Source: Gammaproteobacteria bacterium
GTDB lineage: Bacteria; Pseudomonadota; Gammaproteobacteria; SZUA-152
Length of the DNA: 37,838 nt
Direction: 5' to 3'
NCBI GenBank assembly: GCA_021648485.1
Contig: JAKISS010000027.1
Location: forward strand, 1 to 37,838
Shown: positions 7,927 to 20,478 of the stretch, piece by piece
How positions within the stretch are numbered: the stretch's first letter is position 1
Layout: every line of letters starts with the position of its first letter
Made by a program: the position numbers and the translations under genes
Notes under the pieces: model-generated
Database searches by the model: none
The model's input: the letters and a program-made list of their open reading frames with translations, nothing else
Told to the model about the DNA's origin: nothing

Positions 7927-8865
7927 TCAGTCGTCGTCCTTGCTGGCGTAAACTTCCTGTAAAATTTCGCGTGCCCCACGGGATAATAGATCATCGGCCA
8001 GAGTCGTCCCCAGATACTCGGCTTCCTCGGCACGACCCGCAATTTCACCCCGTATCATTTCGCTGCCATCAGGTCGGCCCACCAGCCCACGCAGTAGTAA
8101 TGTATCGCCATCCAGTTCAGCATAACCGCCAATCGGTACCTGACAACCGCCTTCGAGGCGATTATTCATCGCGCGTTCCGCACGTACGCGGGTTGCTGTT
8201 GTGACATGGTTCAATGGCGCAATCAATTCGTTGATAAGCGGATCATCACTACGACATTCAATACCGACAGCACCCTGGCCAATAGCAGGCAGGCTGAAAC
8301 CCGGATCAAGATGTTCCGCAATACGCTCATCAAAACCCAGGCGCTTAAGGCCCGCACAGGCCAGAATAATGGCATCGTATTCACCGTCGTCCAGTTTGCG
8401 CAGCCGGGTGTTCACATTACCTCGTAAATCGAGAATTTGCAGATCCGGTCTCCAGGCACGTATCTGGCAGGTCCGGCGCAGACTGGACGTGCCGACTTTT
8501 GCTCCCTGTGGCAGTGCTTCAATGGTTTTGCAGGTATTAGAAACAAAAGCATCACGCGGGTCTTCCCGCTCACAAATCACCGCAAGATGCAGCCCTTCAG
8601 GAAATTCCACTGGCACATCTTTCATGGAATGCACCGCGATATCGGCTTCACCTCGCAACATGCCTTGTTCCAACTCTTTCACAAACAAACCCTTTCCCCC
8701 CACCTTCGCTAATGGGGTGTCCAGAATTTTATCGCCCTGGGTCACCATTTTTACCAGTTCAATTTTCAAATCGGGCTGCCGCGCCAGTAGGCTGTCGCGG
8801 ACAAACTCAGCCTGCCACAGGGCTAATGGGCTTTTACGGGTGGCGATACGTATGGTTTGGGTCAT
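7927..8865 (-). CDS. hemC: Hydroxymethylbilane synthase (porphobilinogen deaminase)
   Basis: Polymerises four porphobilinogen molecules into hydroxymethylbilane. The ATG at 8865 starts [20 protein letters not shown], the canonical N terminus, giving 312 residues. The frame is open 50 codons further upstream, but those codons do not resemble the family, so the longer start is rejected. The catalytic Asp is in HSMKDVP (Asp83). The dipyrromethane cofactor is attached at Cys241 in [11 protein letters not shown]. The arginine-rich substrate-binding segments VGTSSLRR and [13 protein letters not shown] are intact. First gene of hemCDXY, divergent from fbp across a 246-bp promoter region. Confidence 0.97.
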   Translation of the reverse strand: MTQTIRIATRKSPLALWQAEFVRDSLLARQPDLKIELVKMVTQGDKILDTPLAKVGGKGLFVKELEQGMLRGEADIAVHSMKDVPVEFPEGLHLAVICEREDPRDAFVSNTCKTIEALPQGAKVGTSSLRRTCQIRAWRPDLQILDLRGNVNTRLRKLDDGEYDAIILACAGLKRLGFDERIAEHLDPGFSLPAIGQGAVGIECRSDDPLINELIAPLNHVTTATRVRAERAMNNRLEGGCQVPIGGYAELDGDTLLLRGLVGRPDGSEMIRGEIAGRAEEAEYLGTTLADDLLSRGAREILQEVYASKDDD

Positions 8866-8996
8866 TTTACACTCGGCTTGTTGGAAAAATATTGCGTGCA
8901 AAGCGCTCTGTCTATCCGCACGATAAAGAGCCACATATGCTACGGCCTGCACCGGGTACAGGCAACCACTAAAACCCCCACCGTAATCACACAGTG

Positions 8997-9025
8997 TTGA
9001 CTGTTTTCCCCACATTTAATGTACT
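8997..9025 (+). promoter_or_regulatory. Candidate sigma70 promoter for fbp
   Basis: TTGACT (8997-9002), a 17-nt spacer, then TGTACT (9020-9025), which matches four of six consensus -10 bases. It lies about 85 bp upstream of the chosen fbp start in the hemC-fbp divergent region. This is based on hexamer matching only. Confidence 0.3.
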
Positions 9026-9111
9026 ACCTGGATATGCTAGACTTGCGAGCTTTTCCGGGGTCCATGGGCCTGTGGAACAACCCAATTCTCAACAATTGCA
9101 GGAAATCAAAA

Positions 9112-10119
9112 ATGCACACTGGCGAAACCTTTACCCAATTTATTATCAAGGAGCAGCGCAATTCTCCTTCTGCCTCGGGCGACTTTACCGCTCTGCTCAA
9201 CGACGTAGTCACGGCCTGCAAGGCCATTTCCAGCTGCGTCAATCAGGGAGCCCTGGTCGGCGTACTCGGTTCTGCCGGTAGCGAGAACATTCAGGGTGAA
9301 ACCCAGAAAAAACTGGACATCCTGTCTAACGATATCTTTTTACAGGCCAACGAGTGGGGCGGCCATCTCGGTGCCATGGCTTCCGAAGAAATGGATGATA
9401 TCTACCCGATTCCTGCCGAATACCCTAAAGGTAAGTACTTACTTACTTTTGATCCTCTGGATGGTTCATCCAATATTGACGTTAACCTTTCTGTGGGCAG
9501 TATCTTCTCTATCCTGCGTTGCCCTGAAGGCGTGGAAAACCCCAGCGCCGAAGATTTCCTCCAGCCTGGTACTGAACAGGTTTGCGGTGGTTTTACGCTT
9601 TACGGCCCGTCCACCATGCTGGTGTTAACCACCGGCAACGGCGTCAACGGCTTCACCCTGGATCACAATGTCGGTGAATTCATCCTCACCCATCCCGACA
9701 TGAAAATCCCTGAAGAAACCGCTGAATTTGCCATCAACATGTCCAACCAGCGTCACTGGGAAGAACCTATGAAGCGCTACATCGACGAATGCATTGCCGG
9801 CACCAGCGGTGACCGCGACAAGGATTTCAATATGCGCTGGGTGGCCTCCATGGTGGCCGAGGTGTATCGCATTCTCACTCGCGGCGGTATTTTCATGTAT
9901 CCCAAAGATACCCGTGATCCCAGCAAACCCGGTAAATTGCGTCTGATGTACGAAGCCAACCCCATGGGTTTTATTGTTGAACAGGCTGGTGGTCTATGTT
10001 CCACGGGACGTGGGCGCATCATGGAAATTCAACCCACAGGCTTGCATCAGCGGGTACCGGTTATTTTGGGTTCTAAAAGTGAAGTGGAACGGGTGATCCG
10101 TTACCACGAGGAAACCTGA
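9112..10119 (+). CDS. fbp: Fructose-1,6-bisphosphatase, class I
   Basis: Hydrolyses fructose 1,6-bisphosphate to fructose 6-phosphate in gluconeogenesis, and in the Calvin cycle if the organism is autotrophic. From ATG 9112 it has 335 residues, close to the E. coli enzyme. The start is chosen because the family homology begins at [10 protein letters not shown] with GGAAA upstream; the frame runs 31 codons further 5' without homology. The metal-binding EE pair (92-93) and the signature [10 protein letters not shown] (114-123) are intact, as is the C-terminal [14 protein letters not shown]. It is monocistronic, with a strong terminator right after it. It is read towards the origin, unlike its neighbours. 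Confidence 0.97.
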   Translation: MHTGETFTQFIIKEQRNSPSASGDFTALLNDVVTACKAISSCVNQGALVGVLGSAGSENIQGETQKKLDILSNDIFLQANEWGGHLGAMASEEMDDIYPIPAEYPKGKYLLTFDPLDGSSNIDVNLSVGSIFSILRCPEGVENPSAEDFLQPGTEQVCGGFTLYGPSTMLVLTTGNGVNGFTLDHNVGEFILTHPDMKIPEETAEFAINMSNQRHWEEPMKRYIDECIAGTSGDRDKDFNMRWVASMVAEVYRILTRGGIFMYPKDTRDPSKPGKLRLMYEANPMGFIVEQAGGLCSTGRGRIMEIQPTGLHQRVPVILGSKSEVERVIRYHEET

Positions 10120-10151
10120 TCAACCGCTTCCGTTCTGTATTAAACAGAACC

Positions 10152-10190
10152 AAAAAGGCGACAACCCGGTTTGAGGTTGTCGCCTTTTTT
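10152..10190 (+). terminator. Rho-independent terminator of fbp
   Basis: AAAAAGGCGACAACC (10152-10166) pairs perfectly with GGTTGTCGCCTTTTT (10175-10189) around an 8-nt loop and is followed by the T-run. The A-tract on the other side makes it potentially bidirectional. It begins 33 bp after the fbp stop codon. Confidence 0.93.
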
Positions 10191-10271
10191 ATACTGAACG
10201 ATTACGTGTCAGTAAATACTTACTCTGTTTTATCGCCTCAACACAAGGCAAGTAAATTCACATAATTGAAT

Positions 10272-10817
10272 TTATTTGAAAAATGCCAGACAGATCTCTC
10301 CGTCAGCTTGGCCAAGATTGCTGACAAGTCTCGACTCGTTTCTCTTCAACCACTCACCTTTCTGTTCAGCATTTTTTCCTTCAAACCCAAAATATTTATT
10401 AAAGTAATAACACGTTGCGGGCACCAAAAATTTCAATTCAGACAAAACGGTTAATACCTGTCCTGAATTTTGGTCATAAATCGGTACCAAATCGCTTGCA
10501 AATGATTCCGATATAGCTGCATCAGAATTAGCTCTTGCGATAAATGCAATAAAAAGAAGTTTTTTAAGTTCATCATTTGTCAAATGCTGTTCCTCAGCAC
10601 CGTATTTCGAATACTTTATATACAAGGACTCCCACTCTTTGAACTCTGACAATGAGTTATAAAAAGTCTCACCGCTTTCCGTTTTTGATATAAATTTTTT
10701 ATTATCAATGTGGAGTAATCTGTTAACCATAGCCTCAGAGTCAGGCTGTATTCCGGCGCACGCAAACAAATATAAAACAACAAAAATAGCGAGGCTTGAC
10801 CTTTTAAAGCTCGGCAT
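10272..10817 (-). CDS. Hypothetical lipoprotein
   Basis: A 181-residue protein with a type II signal peptide: basic N terminus (KRSS), hydrophobic core and lipobox LFAC with the lipidated Cys at position 20. The mature part is mixed alpha and polar, with a small C-terminal Cys pair (around TCYYFNKYF and EICLAFFK), and has no recognised domain. It lies downstream of gyrB and of the 39-codon ORF on the same strand and converges with fbp. It is AT-richer than gyrB. Function unknown. Confidence 0.7.
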   Translation of the reverse strand: MPSFKRSSLAIFVVLYLFACAGIQPDSEAMVNRLLHIDNKKFISKTESGETFYNSLSEFKEWESLYIKYSKYGAEEQHLTNDELKKLLFIAFIARANSDAAISESFASDLVPIYDQNSGQVLTVLSELKFLVPATCYYFNKYFGFEGKNAEQKGEWLKRNESRLVSNLGQADGEICLAFFK

Positions 10818-10838
10818 CGAATATTCCGTTATTTGTTT

Positions 10839-10958
10839 TTAATTACGACCGCAATATTCGAACCAACATGTTGTATTTACGGTAATTGTTCCAATTTTAT
10901 ATTTTAGCGTGCCCTCGCCTTTTGCAATGTCCCGTTCAACTTCAATTATGTAACTCAT
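10839..10958 (-). CDS. Small ORF (39 aa) with a strong ribosome binding site
   Basis: ATG at 10958 is preceded by AGGAGG (plus-strand 10963-10968) with a 4-nt spacer, one of the strongest Shine-Dalgarno matches in the window. The product begins MSYIIEVERD, contains KIGTITVNTTCWFEYCG and ends at TAA 10839-10841. It lies 22 bp upstream of the lipoprotein on the same strand, so the two may be cotranscribed. The beta-rich opening and Cys-containing end resemble the first strands of a larger domain, so it may be the start of a gene cut short, or a genuine small protein. Confidence 0.45.
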   Translation of the reverse strand: MSYIIEVERDIAKGEGTLKYKIGTITVNTTCWFEYCGRN

Positions 10959-11025
10959 ATGTCCTCCTGTGACAAAACAACTCTGCAGAACCAGTTTTCA
11001 CTGTTAGTAAGTCAACACTTACACT

Positions 11026-14594
<3,569 letters not shown>

Positions 14595-14637
14595 GAATGA
14601 ACGAAGTGGAATCCTGGCTAAAATAGCATTTTTAACA

Positions 14638-15744
14638 TTAAAGCCGCATGGGCATAATCACGTAAGTACACGCAGAATCACCTTTTGGCTGAACAACACA
14701 GCTACTGTTCGAGTCGCCTAAATCCAGTGATACGGTGTCCTCTGAAACCGCACTCAACGCATCCAGCAAATAACTCACATTAAAACCTATTTCCAGTTCT
14801 TCACCGGAATAATCAACTTCAATATCTTCTTCCGCCTCTTCCATCTCTGGATTGTTCGCCTGGGCTTGCAACAAGGCATTGGATAAACGAATGCGAATAC
14901 CCCGGTATTTCTCATTGGATAAAATCGAAGTACGCACCAATGCCTGACGCAATGTTTCTTTGTCGGCGACGACGTGTTTATCCGAGTTTTTGGGAATGAC
15001 CCGTTCATAATCCGGAAAACGTCCATCAATCAATTTTGACGTAAATACAAAATCATTAAGTTTAACTTTGATGTGATTGGCACTGACCTGAATTTGTACA
15101 AGTTGATCAGTATCTTCCAGCAATTTGACCAGTTCAGTAACACCCTTGCGTGGCATGATAATTTGCAGAGTATCGGATGGCTTCACATCACAAGCATGTG
15201 TGGACATAGCAAGGCGATGTCCATCGGTTGCTACAGCGCGAACCATGCCGGATGAAATTTCCAACAATAAACCATTGAGATAATAGCGAACATCTTGCTG
15301 AGCCATAGCAAAACTGGTTTTCTCAATCAGATATCTCAGTACTTTTTGCGGCAAACTGAATTCAAACTGGCTGGTCATTTCATCCACGCTGGGGAAGTCA
15401 GTGATGGGCAAGGTGGTGAGATTAAAACGACTGCGTCCGGATTGTACGCTAACCCGCTCTTTTTCCGTATCCAAAGTAATATTAATCGTGGCACCTTCAG
15501 GCAATGCACGACAGATATCGACGATTTTACGCGCGGGGATGGTAATGTCACCAGGCTGGGCGTTGTCCAACGGTATCCTGGCAATCATTTCGACTTCAAG
15601 ATCGGTTGCGGTCATGGAAAGCTGATTGCTTGAAACAGCCATTAAAATATTGGATAACACCGGCAATGTCTGTCTACGTTCAACAACTCCCACGATGGTT
15701 TGTAGTGGTTTGAGCAAAGCTTCTCGCTGAATGGAAAATTTCAT
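14638..15744 (-). CDS. dnaN: DNA polymerase III beta subunit (sliding clamp)
   Basis: Ring-shaped processivity clamp. The 368-residue protein starts MKFSIQREALLKPLQ and ends VIMPMRL, as in gammaproteobacterial clamps, with three tandem clamp-fold domains. AVATDGHRLAM lies in the conserved middle domain. It is separated from dnaA by a DnaA-box-rich gap of 317 bp instead of being directly coupled to dnaA. Confidence 0.98.
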   Translation of the reverse strand: MKFSIQREALLKPLQTIVGVVERRQTLPVLSNILMAVSSNQLSMTATDLEVEMIARIPLDNAQPGDITIPARKIVDICRALPEGATINITLDTEKERVSVQSGRSRFNLTTLPITDFPSVDEMTSQFEFSLPQKVLRYLIEKTSFAMAQQDVRYYLNGLLLEISSGMVRAVATDGHRLAMSTHACDVKPSDTLQIIMPRKGVTELVKLLEDTDQLVQIQVSANHIKVKLNDFVFTSKLIDGRFPDYERVIPKNSDKHVVADKETLRQALVRTSILSNEKYRGIRIRLSNALLQAQANNPEMEEAEEDIEVDYSGEELEIGFNVSYLLDALSAVSEDTVSLDLGDSNSSCVVQPKGDSACTYVIMPMRL

Positions 15745-16061
15745 TTTTGGTTTATTCCCGTCTTGATTCTGTCTATTTAAATAAAAAGATTATTTAAAAG
15801 AAGTTATTATTACTATTATTAGGCTTGTCCACATCTGTGGATAAGCCTTTTTTTAACTTAAATTTCAATAAGTTATTTAACTTAAAACCTATCTGATAAA
15901 GTCGGTACAGAGGCATAATATCTTGTGGATAAAATGTGAATAAACTGGCTTTTGCGTTTTTTTACAATGTTATCCACAGGTTTTCCTACCTTTTTAAACA
16001 CGTTATTCAAATCTAAATTTGATTATTTTTTGTTCAATTTATAGAAAATAATCGCATCTGT
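15745..16061. other. Candidate chromosomal replication origin (oriC) between dnaN and dnaA
   Basis: This 317-bp AT-rich gap holds several DnaA boxes (consensus TTWTNCACA): TTGTCCACA 15825-15833 (+, one mismatch), TGTGGATAA 15836-15844 (-), TGTGGATAA 15924-15932 (-), TGTGAATAA 15935-15943 (-) and TTATCCACA 15970-15978 (+). Two copies of TTTAACTTAAA (15852-15862 and 15876-15886, 24-bp period) sit between the first and second box groups and are candidate unwinding repeats. The flanks (15776-15820 and 16005-16050) are almost pure A/T. Box density and position make this the best origin candidate. The gap on the other side of dnaA has only one perfect box. Confidence 0.75.
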
Positions 16062-17483
16062 TCAGCTGGACAGAGTGCGCATGATATTTGAATAATCTTC
16101 CATAATCCGTGGCTCATCGACTTTTAATTCTGCAATTTTTCGACATGCGTGCAATACCGTGGTGTGGTCACGTCCACCGAAGGCATCCCCAATCTCTGGT
16201 AGACTGTGATTCGTTAGCTCTTTTGCCAGCGCCATGGCAATTTGTCGAGGTCGCGCAATGGAGCGAGTGCGTTTTTTAGACAATAACTCGGCGACACGAA
16301 TTTTGAAATATTCTGCGACTGTTTTTTGAATGTTTTCAATGGTAACCAATTTATCCTGAAGGGCAATTAAATCTTTTAGTGCCAGTTTGGCAAAATCCAC
16401 GGTAATGGGTTGACCGGTGAATTTTGCGTTGGCGGTGACCCGTCGTAAAGCGCCTTCCAGTTCACGAATATTGGAGCGAATACGTTTGGCAATAAAAAAG
16501 GCCACTTCCTGTGGTAAGTCCGCCTCCAGTTGGGTGGCTTTGCGCATTAAAATGGCAACTCGGGTTTCAAGTTCGGGTGGTTCAATGGCAACGGTAAGTC
16601 CCCAGCCGAAACGGGATTTCAAACGCTCCTCCAGCCCGGAAACTTCTTTGGGATAGCGGTCACAGGTAAGAATAATTTGCTGCTGACCTTCCAGTAAGGT
16701 ATTGAAAGTATGGAAAAATTCTTCCTGTGAACGTTCTTTTCCGGCAAAAAACTGAATATCATCGATAAGCAGGGCATTCACTGATCGATAGTAGCGTTTA
16801 AAGTTGTCAATGGCGTTATGTTGTAGTGCTTTAACCATATCCTGCACAAAACGTTCGGAATGCAAATAAACCACTTTAGCCGACGGGTTTTTGGCCACAA
16901 TGAGATTGCCGACAGCATGCATTAAATGCGTTTTTCCCAGTCCGACGCCACCATAAATGAACAAGGGATTGTAGGCACCGCCGGGATTTTCACCAATTTG
17001 AAAAGAGGCGGCACGAGCGAGCTGGTTGGATTTACCTTCCACAAAATTTTCGAATGTGGCGGTGGGATTCAGTCCATTATTATGTGTGACATTGGTATTG
17101 CGATTACGATTATTGTGGTTGGTGAACGCATTATTGGTGAATTCATTATTATTGCCGGGAGAATTAACAGCCATGGGTCCAACGCTGCCAGCGGTACGTG
17201 CTTGACGGGGGGTATTGAGAATAGTCGGCATATTGCCGCCAATTTCCAACACCACAGATTGTTTGGTGTCTGCACCATCAATTTCGCCTAACAGTGTTTC
17301 AATGCGTTCCAACAAACGGGTGTTTACCCAGTCCAATACAAAACGGTTAGGTGCCAGCAGGCGCAGTTGTGCGCTGTCCTCCATGACTTGTAATGGTCGG
17401 ATCCAGGTATTGAATTGTTGGCTGGAAAGCTCGGTTTCCAGATGGTTAAGGCAATGCTGCCAGGCATCCGCGTGCGTACTCAC
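16062..17483 (-). CDS. dnaA: Chromosomal replication initiator protein DnaA
   Basis: AAA+ initiator that binds DnaA boxes and melts the origin. The 473-residue protein has domain I (1-90, [21 protein letters not shown]), a flexible domain II (about 105-145) that is unusually asparagine-rich, and domain III with Walker [14 protein letters not shown], Walker [12 protein letters not shown] and sensor motifs. Domain IV ends with the DNA-binding signature [15 protein letters not shown]. Its promoter region carries a DnaA box just downstream of a perfect TATAAT, which suggests autoregulation. Confidence 0.98.
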   Translation of the reverse strand: MSTHADAWQHCLNHLETELSSQQFNTWIRPLQVMEDSAQLRLLAPNRFVLDWVNTRLLERIETLLGEIDGADTKQSVVLEIGGNMPTILNTPRQARTAGSVGPMAVNSPGNNNEFTNNAFTNHNNRNRNTNVTHNNGLNPTATFENFVEGKSNQLARAASFQIGENPGGAYNPLFIYGGVGLGKTHLMHAVGNLIVAKNPSAKVVYLHSERFVQDMVKALQHNAIDNFKRYYRSVNALLIDDIQFFAGKERSQEEFFHTFNTLLEGQQQIILTCDRYPKEVSGLEERLKSRFGWGLTVAIEPPELETRVAILMRKATQLEADLPQEVAFFIAKRIRSNIRELEGALRRVTANAKFTGQPITVDFAKLALKDLIALQDKLVTIENIQKTVAEYFKIRVAELLSKKRTRSIARPRQIAMALAKELTNHSLPEIGDAFGGRDHTTVLHACRKIAELKVDEPRIMEDYSNIMRTLSS

Positions 17484-17864
17484 AGGGTCTCCTGAATCGT
17501 TTTTGTTATGAACTGCTACTCAAATTTGGCTGTTACTGCACCGTCATCACAGGGGTACACCGGAAAGTGTGTTGAGTTTACGCCTGGATCAACAAGTTAT
17601 CCACACCAGTGGACAAAATTATACATAATTGTGAAAAAGCCTTAATCACTTGACAGAATGGAGGTTTTCGCAGTAATCTGCGCCGCTTTTTACAGGTTTC
17701 AGGTAAATTTTCGCGGCTTGTCAGGCGCGTTGGTGAAGACTGGAATCGGGCAGTAAAAAATAGGCTGCCACCTGAAAATAAACAAATTTTTACCATGCTG
17801 CTATTTATTCGTTATTTATAGTAGTACAACTTTTACTTATTGATTAAAACAAGCGGACAGTAAA
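17484..17864. promoter_or_regulatory. dnaA-rpmH divergent promoter region with a DnaA box
   Basis: For dnaA (minus strand), a perfect -10 TATAAT lies at 17623-17618, with TTAAGG 16 nt upstream as a weak -35. A perfect DnaA box TTATCCACA (17597-17605) follows about 12 bp downstream of the -10, placed to allow repression by DnaA. For the plus strand, a perfect TTGACA lies at 17650-17655, with only a weak -10 (TAATCT, 17674-17679), upstream of rpmH. No gene was found in these 381 bp. Confidence 0.55.
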
Positions 17865-17999
17865 ATGAAAAGAACCTTCCAGCCCAGCAATTTGCGTCGT
17901 AGTCGTACCCATGGTTTTCGCGCACGCATGGCCACTAAAGCCGGTCGTAAAATTATCAGTGCGCGACGCGCCAAGGGTCGTAAGCGCTTGTCAGCCTGA
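17865..17999 (+). CDS. rpmH: 50S ribosomal protein L34
   Basis: A 44-residue, very basic protein, [19 protein letters not shown] at the N terminus and KGRKRLSA at the end: textbook L34 of the large ribosomal subunit. First gene of the plus-strand rpmH-rnpA-yidD-yidC-mnmE series. Confidence 0.98.
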   Translation: MKRTFQPSNLRRSRTHGFRARMATKAGRKIISARRAKGRKRLSA

Positions 18000-18088
18000 A
18001 TATAACTCCGGGGTTGGATATGAAAAGGTTTCACCCCGTTTGTTTGATCGCTGTCATCGCCACAACTACTGCACAGTAGCGGCTGTCT

Positions 18089-18490
18089 ATGCCGCGCAAT
18101 ACGCCTGTAAAACATCGAGCCGTAAATGGCTTTTCACGTCGGGTCCGGTTATTAAGCAGTAATGATTTCCAAAAGGTTTTCAAACAGACGGGTTACCGTT
18201 CCGTGGATCCACGGTTGACGGTACTGGCAAGGCAAAACCAGCTTGGTTATGCCCGGCTGGGTCTGGCTATCAGCAAACGCACAATAAAAACAGCCGTCGG
18301 ACGTAATCGAGTCAAACGATTGGTACGGGAGAGTTTCCGTCAGCACCAACAATCTTTGGCGGGTCTGGATATTGTGGTATTGAGTCGAAATGCTGCGCCG
18401 TACGCCAGTAATTCTGAATTGGTCTTAGCATTGCAAACACACTGGCAACGGACCGCAAAACAGCAGGCAAAACGATTAGAAAAACAATGA
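18089..18490 (+). CDS. rnpA: Ribonuclease P protein component
   Basis: Protein cofactor of RNase P, which trims tRNA 5' leaders. The 133-residue protein has [17 protein letters not shown] near the N terminus and the RNA-binding RNR segment [16 protein letters not shown] (about 69-84). The start ATG 18089 gives a slightly long N terminus, and the true start could be a little further in. The stop overlaps the yidD start by 4 bp. Confidence 0.94.
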   Translation: MPRNTPVKHRAVNGFSRRVRLLSSNDFQKVFKQTGYRSVDPRLTVLARQNQLGYARLGLAISKRTIKTAVGRNRVKRLVRESFRQHQQSLAGLDIVVLSRNAAPYASNSELVLALQTHWQRTAKQQAKRLEKQ

Positions 18491-18735
18491 TGCGCAAAAG
18501 CCTGATTTTTTTGATACGTGTTTATCGTTATGCCATCAGTCCGCTAATGGGTCCGCATTGCCGTTTTTATCCCAGTTGTTCCTGTTATGCACAGACTGCG
18601 CTGGAGCGGCACGGTGCTTTGCATGGCAGCTGGCTGGCGATTCGCCGTTTGGCACGTTGTCATCCCTGGCATCCTGGTGGCGTTGATCCCGTGCCGGAAC
18701 AAACGAATGCAAGCCGGGTGTGCAAACACATCTGA
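18487..18735 (+). CDS. yidD: Membrane protein insertion efficiency factor YidD
   Basis: An 82-residue protein with the family signature [22 protein letters not shown] and a C-terminal [13 protein letters not shown]. It is a peripheral inner-membrane protein that assists YidC-dependent insertion. It overlaps rnpA by 4 bp and precedes yidC by 54 bp. The ATG at 18487 is followed by a second ATG codon. Confidence 0.95.
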   Translation: MMRKSLIFLIRVYRYAISPLMGPHCRFYPSCSCYAQTALERHGALHGSWLAIRRLARCHPWHPGGVDPVPEQTNASRVCKHI

Positions 18736-18789
18736 TGTACTGATCAAAACCTGAAATAAAAAACTATTTAAAAAGTTGTTCAAAAACTA

Positions 18790-20472
18790 ATGAATAATCA
18801 AAGACTCGTTTTATTTATTGCCCTCTCGCTGGTGGTTTTGCTGTTGTTTAGTGCGTGGCAACGGGAACAGCAATCACCACCGGTCGCCATTGAAATAGTC
18901 GATGGCCCAGCCATTGCAACTGCGGGTGATGTAACAGGGGTACCTGCGGATGTGCCTGCTGTCGTGCGTGAAAATCAGGCGACATCTGCGCCTGCGGTAG
19001 CGCCTCAGCAGGAATCCTTCCAGCCCGCCCTTGTGATGGAGAGTCAACGCATCACCGTCAATACGGATCGTCTGCAAGTGATGATCAACACCGCTGGTGG
19101 CGAAATCATCCGTGTTGCGTTACCCACTTATCCGGTAGAACAGGATAAACCTGATGTGCCGGTCCAGTTGCTGGATGATCGTATGCCGGGATATTTCGTG
19201 GCGCAGTCGGGTTTGTTGGCATCACAGGGCAAAGCTCCAGACCACCATGCGTTGTTTACTGCGGAACAAACAAACTATGAATTGGTCGAGGGTGAAGACC
19301 AATTAAAAGTCCGTTTGCACTGGTCCAGCGAAGATGGCATCAAGGTCATTAAAACGTACATTTTTCACCGTGACAGTTATATGGTGGATCTGGATGTGGA
19401 AGTACAAAATAATGGCCAGCAGGCCTGGAAGGGCCGTGCCTATCAGCAGTTACAGCGCACAGAAATGGCGCGTGAATCCTGGCTTTTGTATACCTATACT
19501 GGTGGCGTGGTGTCCAGCAGTTGGGATCCTTACGAAAAAATTGAATTTTCAGATATGGCCACCTGGAAAGCCGAGCAGAGTTACAACAAAGGTGGCTGGA
19601 TTGCCATGTTGCAACATTATTTCCTTGCTGCCTGGATACCTTCAGCTGACACGGCCAATCATTTTTATACCAAAGCATTGGCTGATGGCCGCTATTTACT
19701 CGGCCAGTCCGGGGAAGAGCGCAGCATCATGCCGGGCAGCAACACACATTTCACCAGTCTTTTTTATGCGGGTCCCAAAGAACAGCATCGCCTGGAAAAA
19801 ATCGAACCCAATCTGCGTTTGACGGTGGATTATGGTGTGCTGGATATTCTGGCCAAGCCGGTGTTTTGGGTGATGGAAAAAATTTACAGTGTTGTGGGTA
19901 ACTGGGGTTTGGCAATTATTTTTGTCACACTGATTATTAAACTGATCTTTTTCCCATTGTCTGCCGCCAGCTACAAAAGCATGGCCAACATGCGCCGTCT
20001 TTCACCCAAGCTCAAGGCGCTGAAAGAGCGCTATGGTGATGACCGCCAGAAAATGAGCAAGGCGATGATGGAGATCTACAAAAAGGAAAAAATCAATCCG
20101 CTGGGTGGGTGTTTACCCATACTGGTGCAGATTCCGGTTTTTATCGCGCTTTATTGGGTATTGCTGGAAAGTGTGGAAATGCGGCAGGCACCCTTTGCGT
20201 TGTGGATTACTGATTTGTCAGCGAAAGATCCCTTCTATGTCTTGCCGCTGCTCATGGGTATTAGTATGTGGATTCAACAAAAACTGAATCCGCCACCCAT
20301 GGATCCGATGCAGCAGAAAATAATGCAGGCGCTGCCGATTATTTTTACCGCCTTTTTTGCCTTTTTCCCGGCAGGATTGGTGTTGTACTGGGTGGTCAAC
20401 AACTGCCTGTCCATTGCGCAGCAGTGGTATATCACGCGCAAGGTCGAGGCGCAGGCCGCCGCCAAAGCGTAA
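18790..20472 (+). CDS. yidC: Membrane protein insertase YidC
   Basis: A 560-residue Oxa1-family insertase of the Gram-negative type. It has an N-terminal membrane anchor (1-20), a low-complexity Ala/Pro/Val linker, a large periplasmic beta domain (about 75-340) and the conserved C-terminal membrane core starting near 350. The core includes FFPLSAASYKSMANMRRLSPKLK, with the hydrophilic-groove arginine in a cytoplasmic loop rich in Lys/Arg, and MGISMWIQQKLNPPPMDPMQQKIM. The tail is PAGLVLYWVVNNCLSIAQQ. Confidence 0.98.
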   Translation: MNNQRLVLFIALSLVVLLLFSAWQREQQSPPVAIEIVDGPAIATAGDVTGVPADVPAVVRENQATSAPAVAPQQESFQPALVMESQRITVNTDRLQVMINTAGGEIIRVALPTYPVEQDKPDVPVQLLDDRMPGYFVAQSGLLASQGKAPDHHALFTAEQTNYELVEGEDQLKVRLHWSSEDGIKVIKTYIFHRDSYMVDLDVEVQNNGQQAWKGRAYQQLQRTEMARESWLLYTYTGGVVSSSWDPYEKIEFSDMATWKAEQSYNKGGWIAMLQHYFLAAWIPSADTANHFYTKALADGRYLLGQSGEERSIMPGSNTHFTSLFYAGPKEQHRLEKIEPNLRLTVDYGVLDILAKPVFWVMEKIYSVVGNWGLAIIFVTLIIKLIFFPLSAASYKSMANMRRLSPKLKALKERYGDDRQKMSKAMMEIYKKEKINPLGGCLPILVQIPVFIALYWVLLESVEMRQAPFALWITDLSAKDPFYVLPLLMGISMWIQQKLNPPPMDPMQQKIMQALPIIFTAFFAFFPAGLVLYWVVNNCLSIAQQWYITRKVEAQAAAKA

Positions 20473-20478
20473 TGTGCT

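Noticed and set aside
8866-9015. 50-codon N-terminal extension of hemC
   Set aside because: The extra codons do not resemble hydroxymethylbilane synthase and the canonical start [17 protein letters not shown] begins at 8865.
9019-9111. 31-codon N-terminal extension of fbp
   Set aside because: Family homology and a GGAAA ribosome binding site place the start at 9112.
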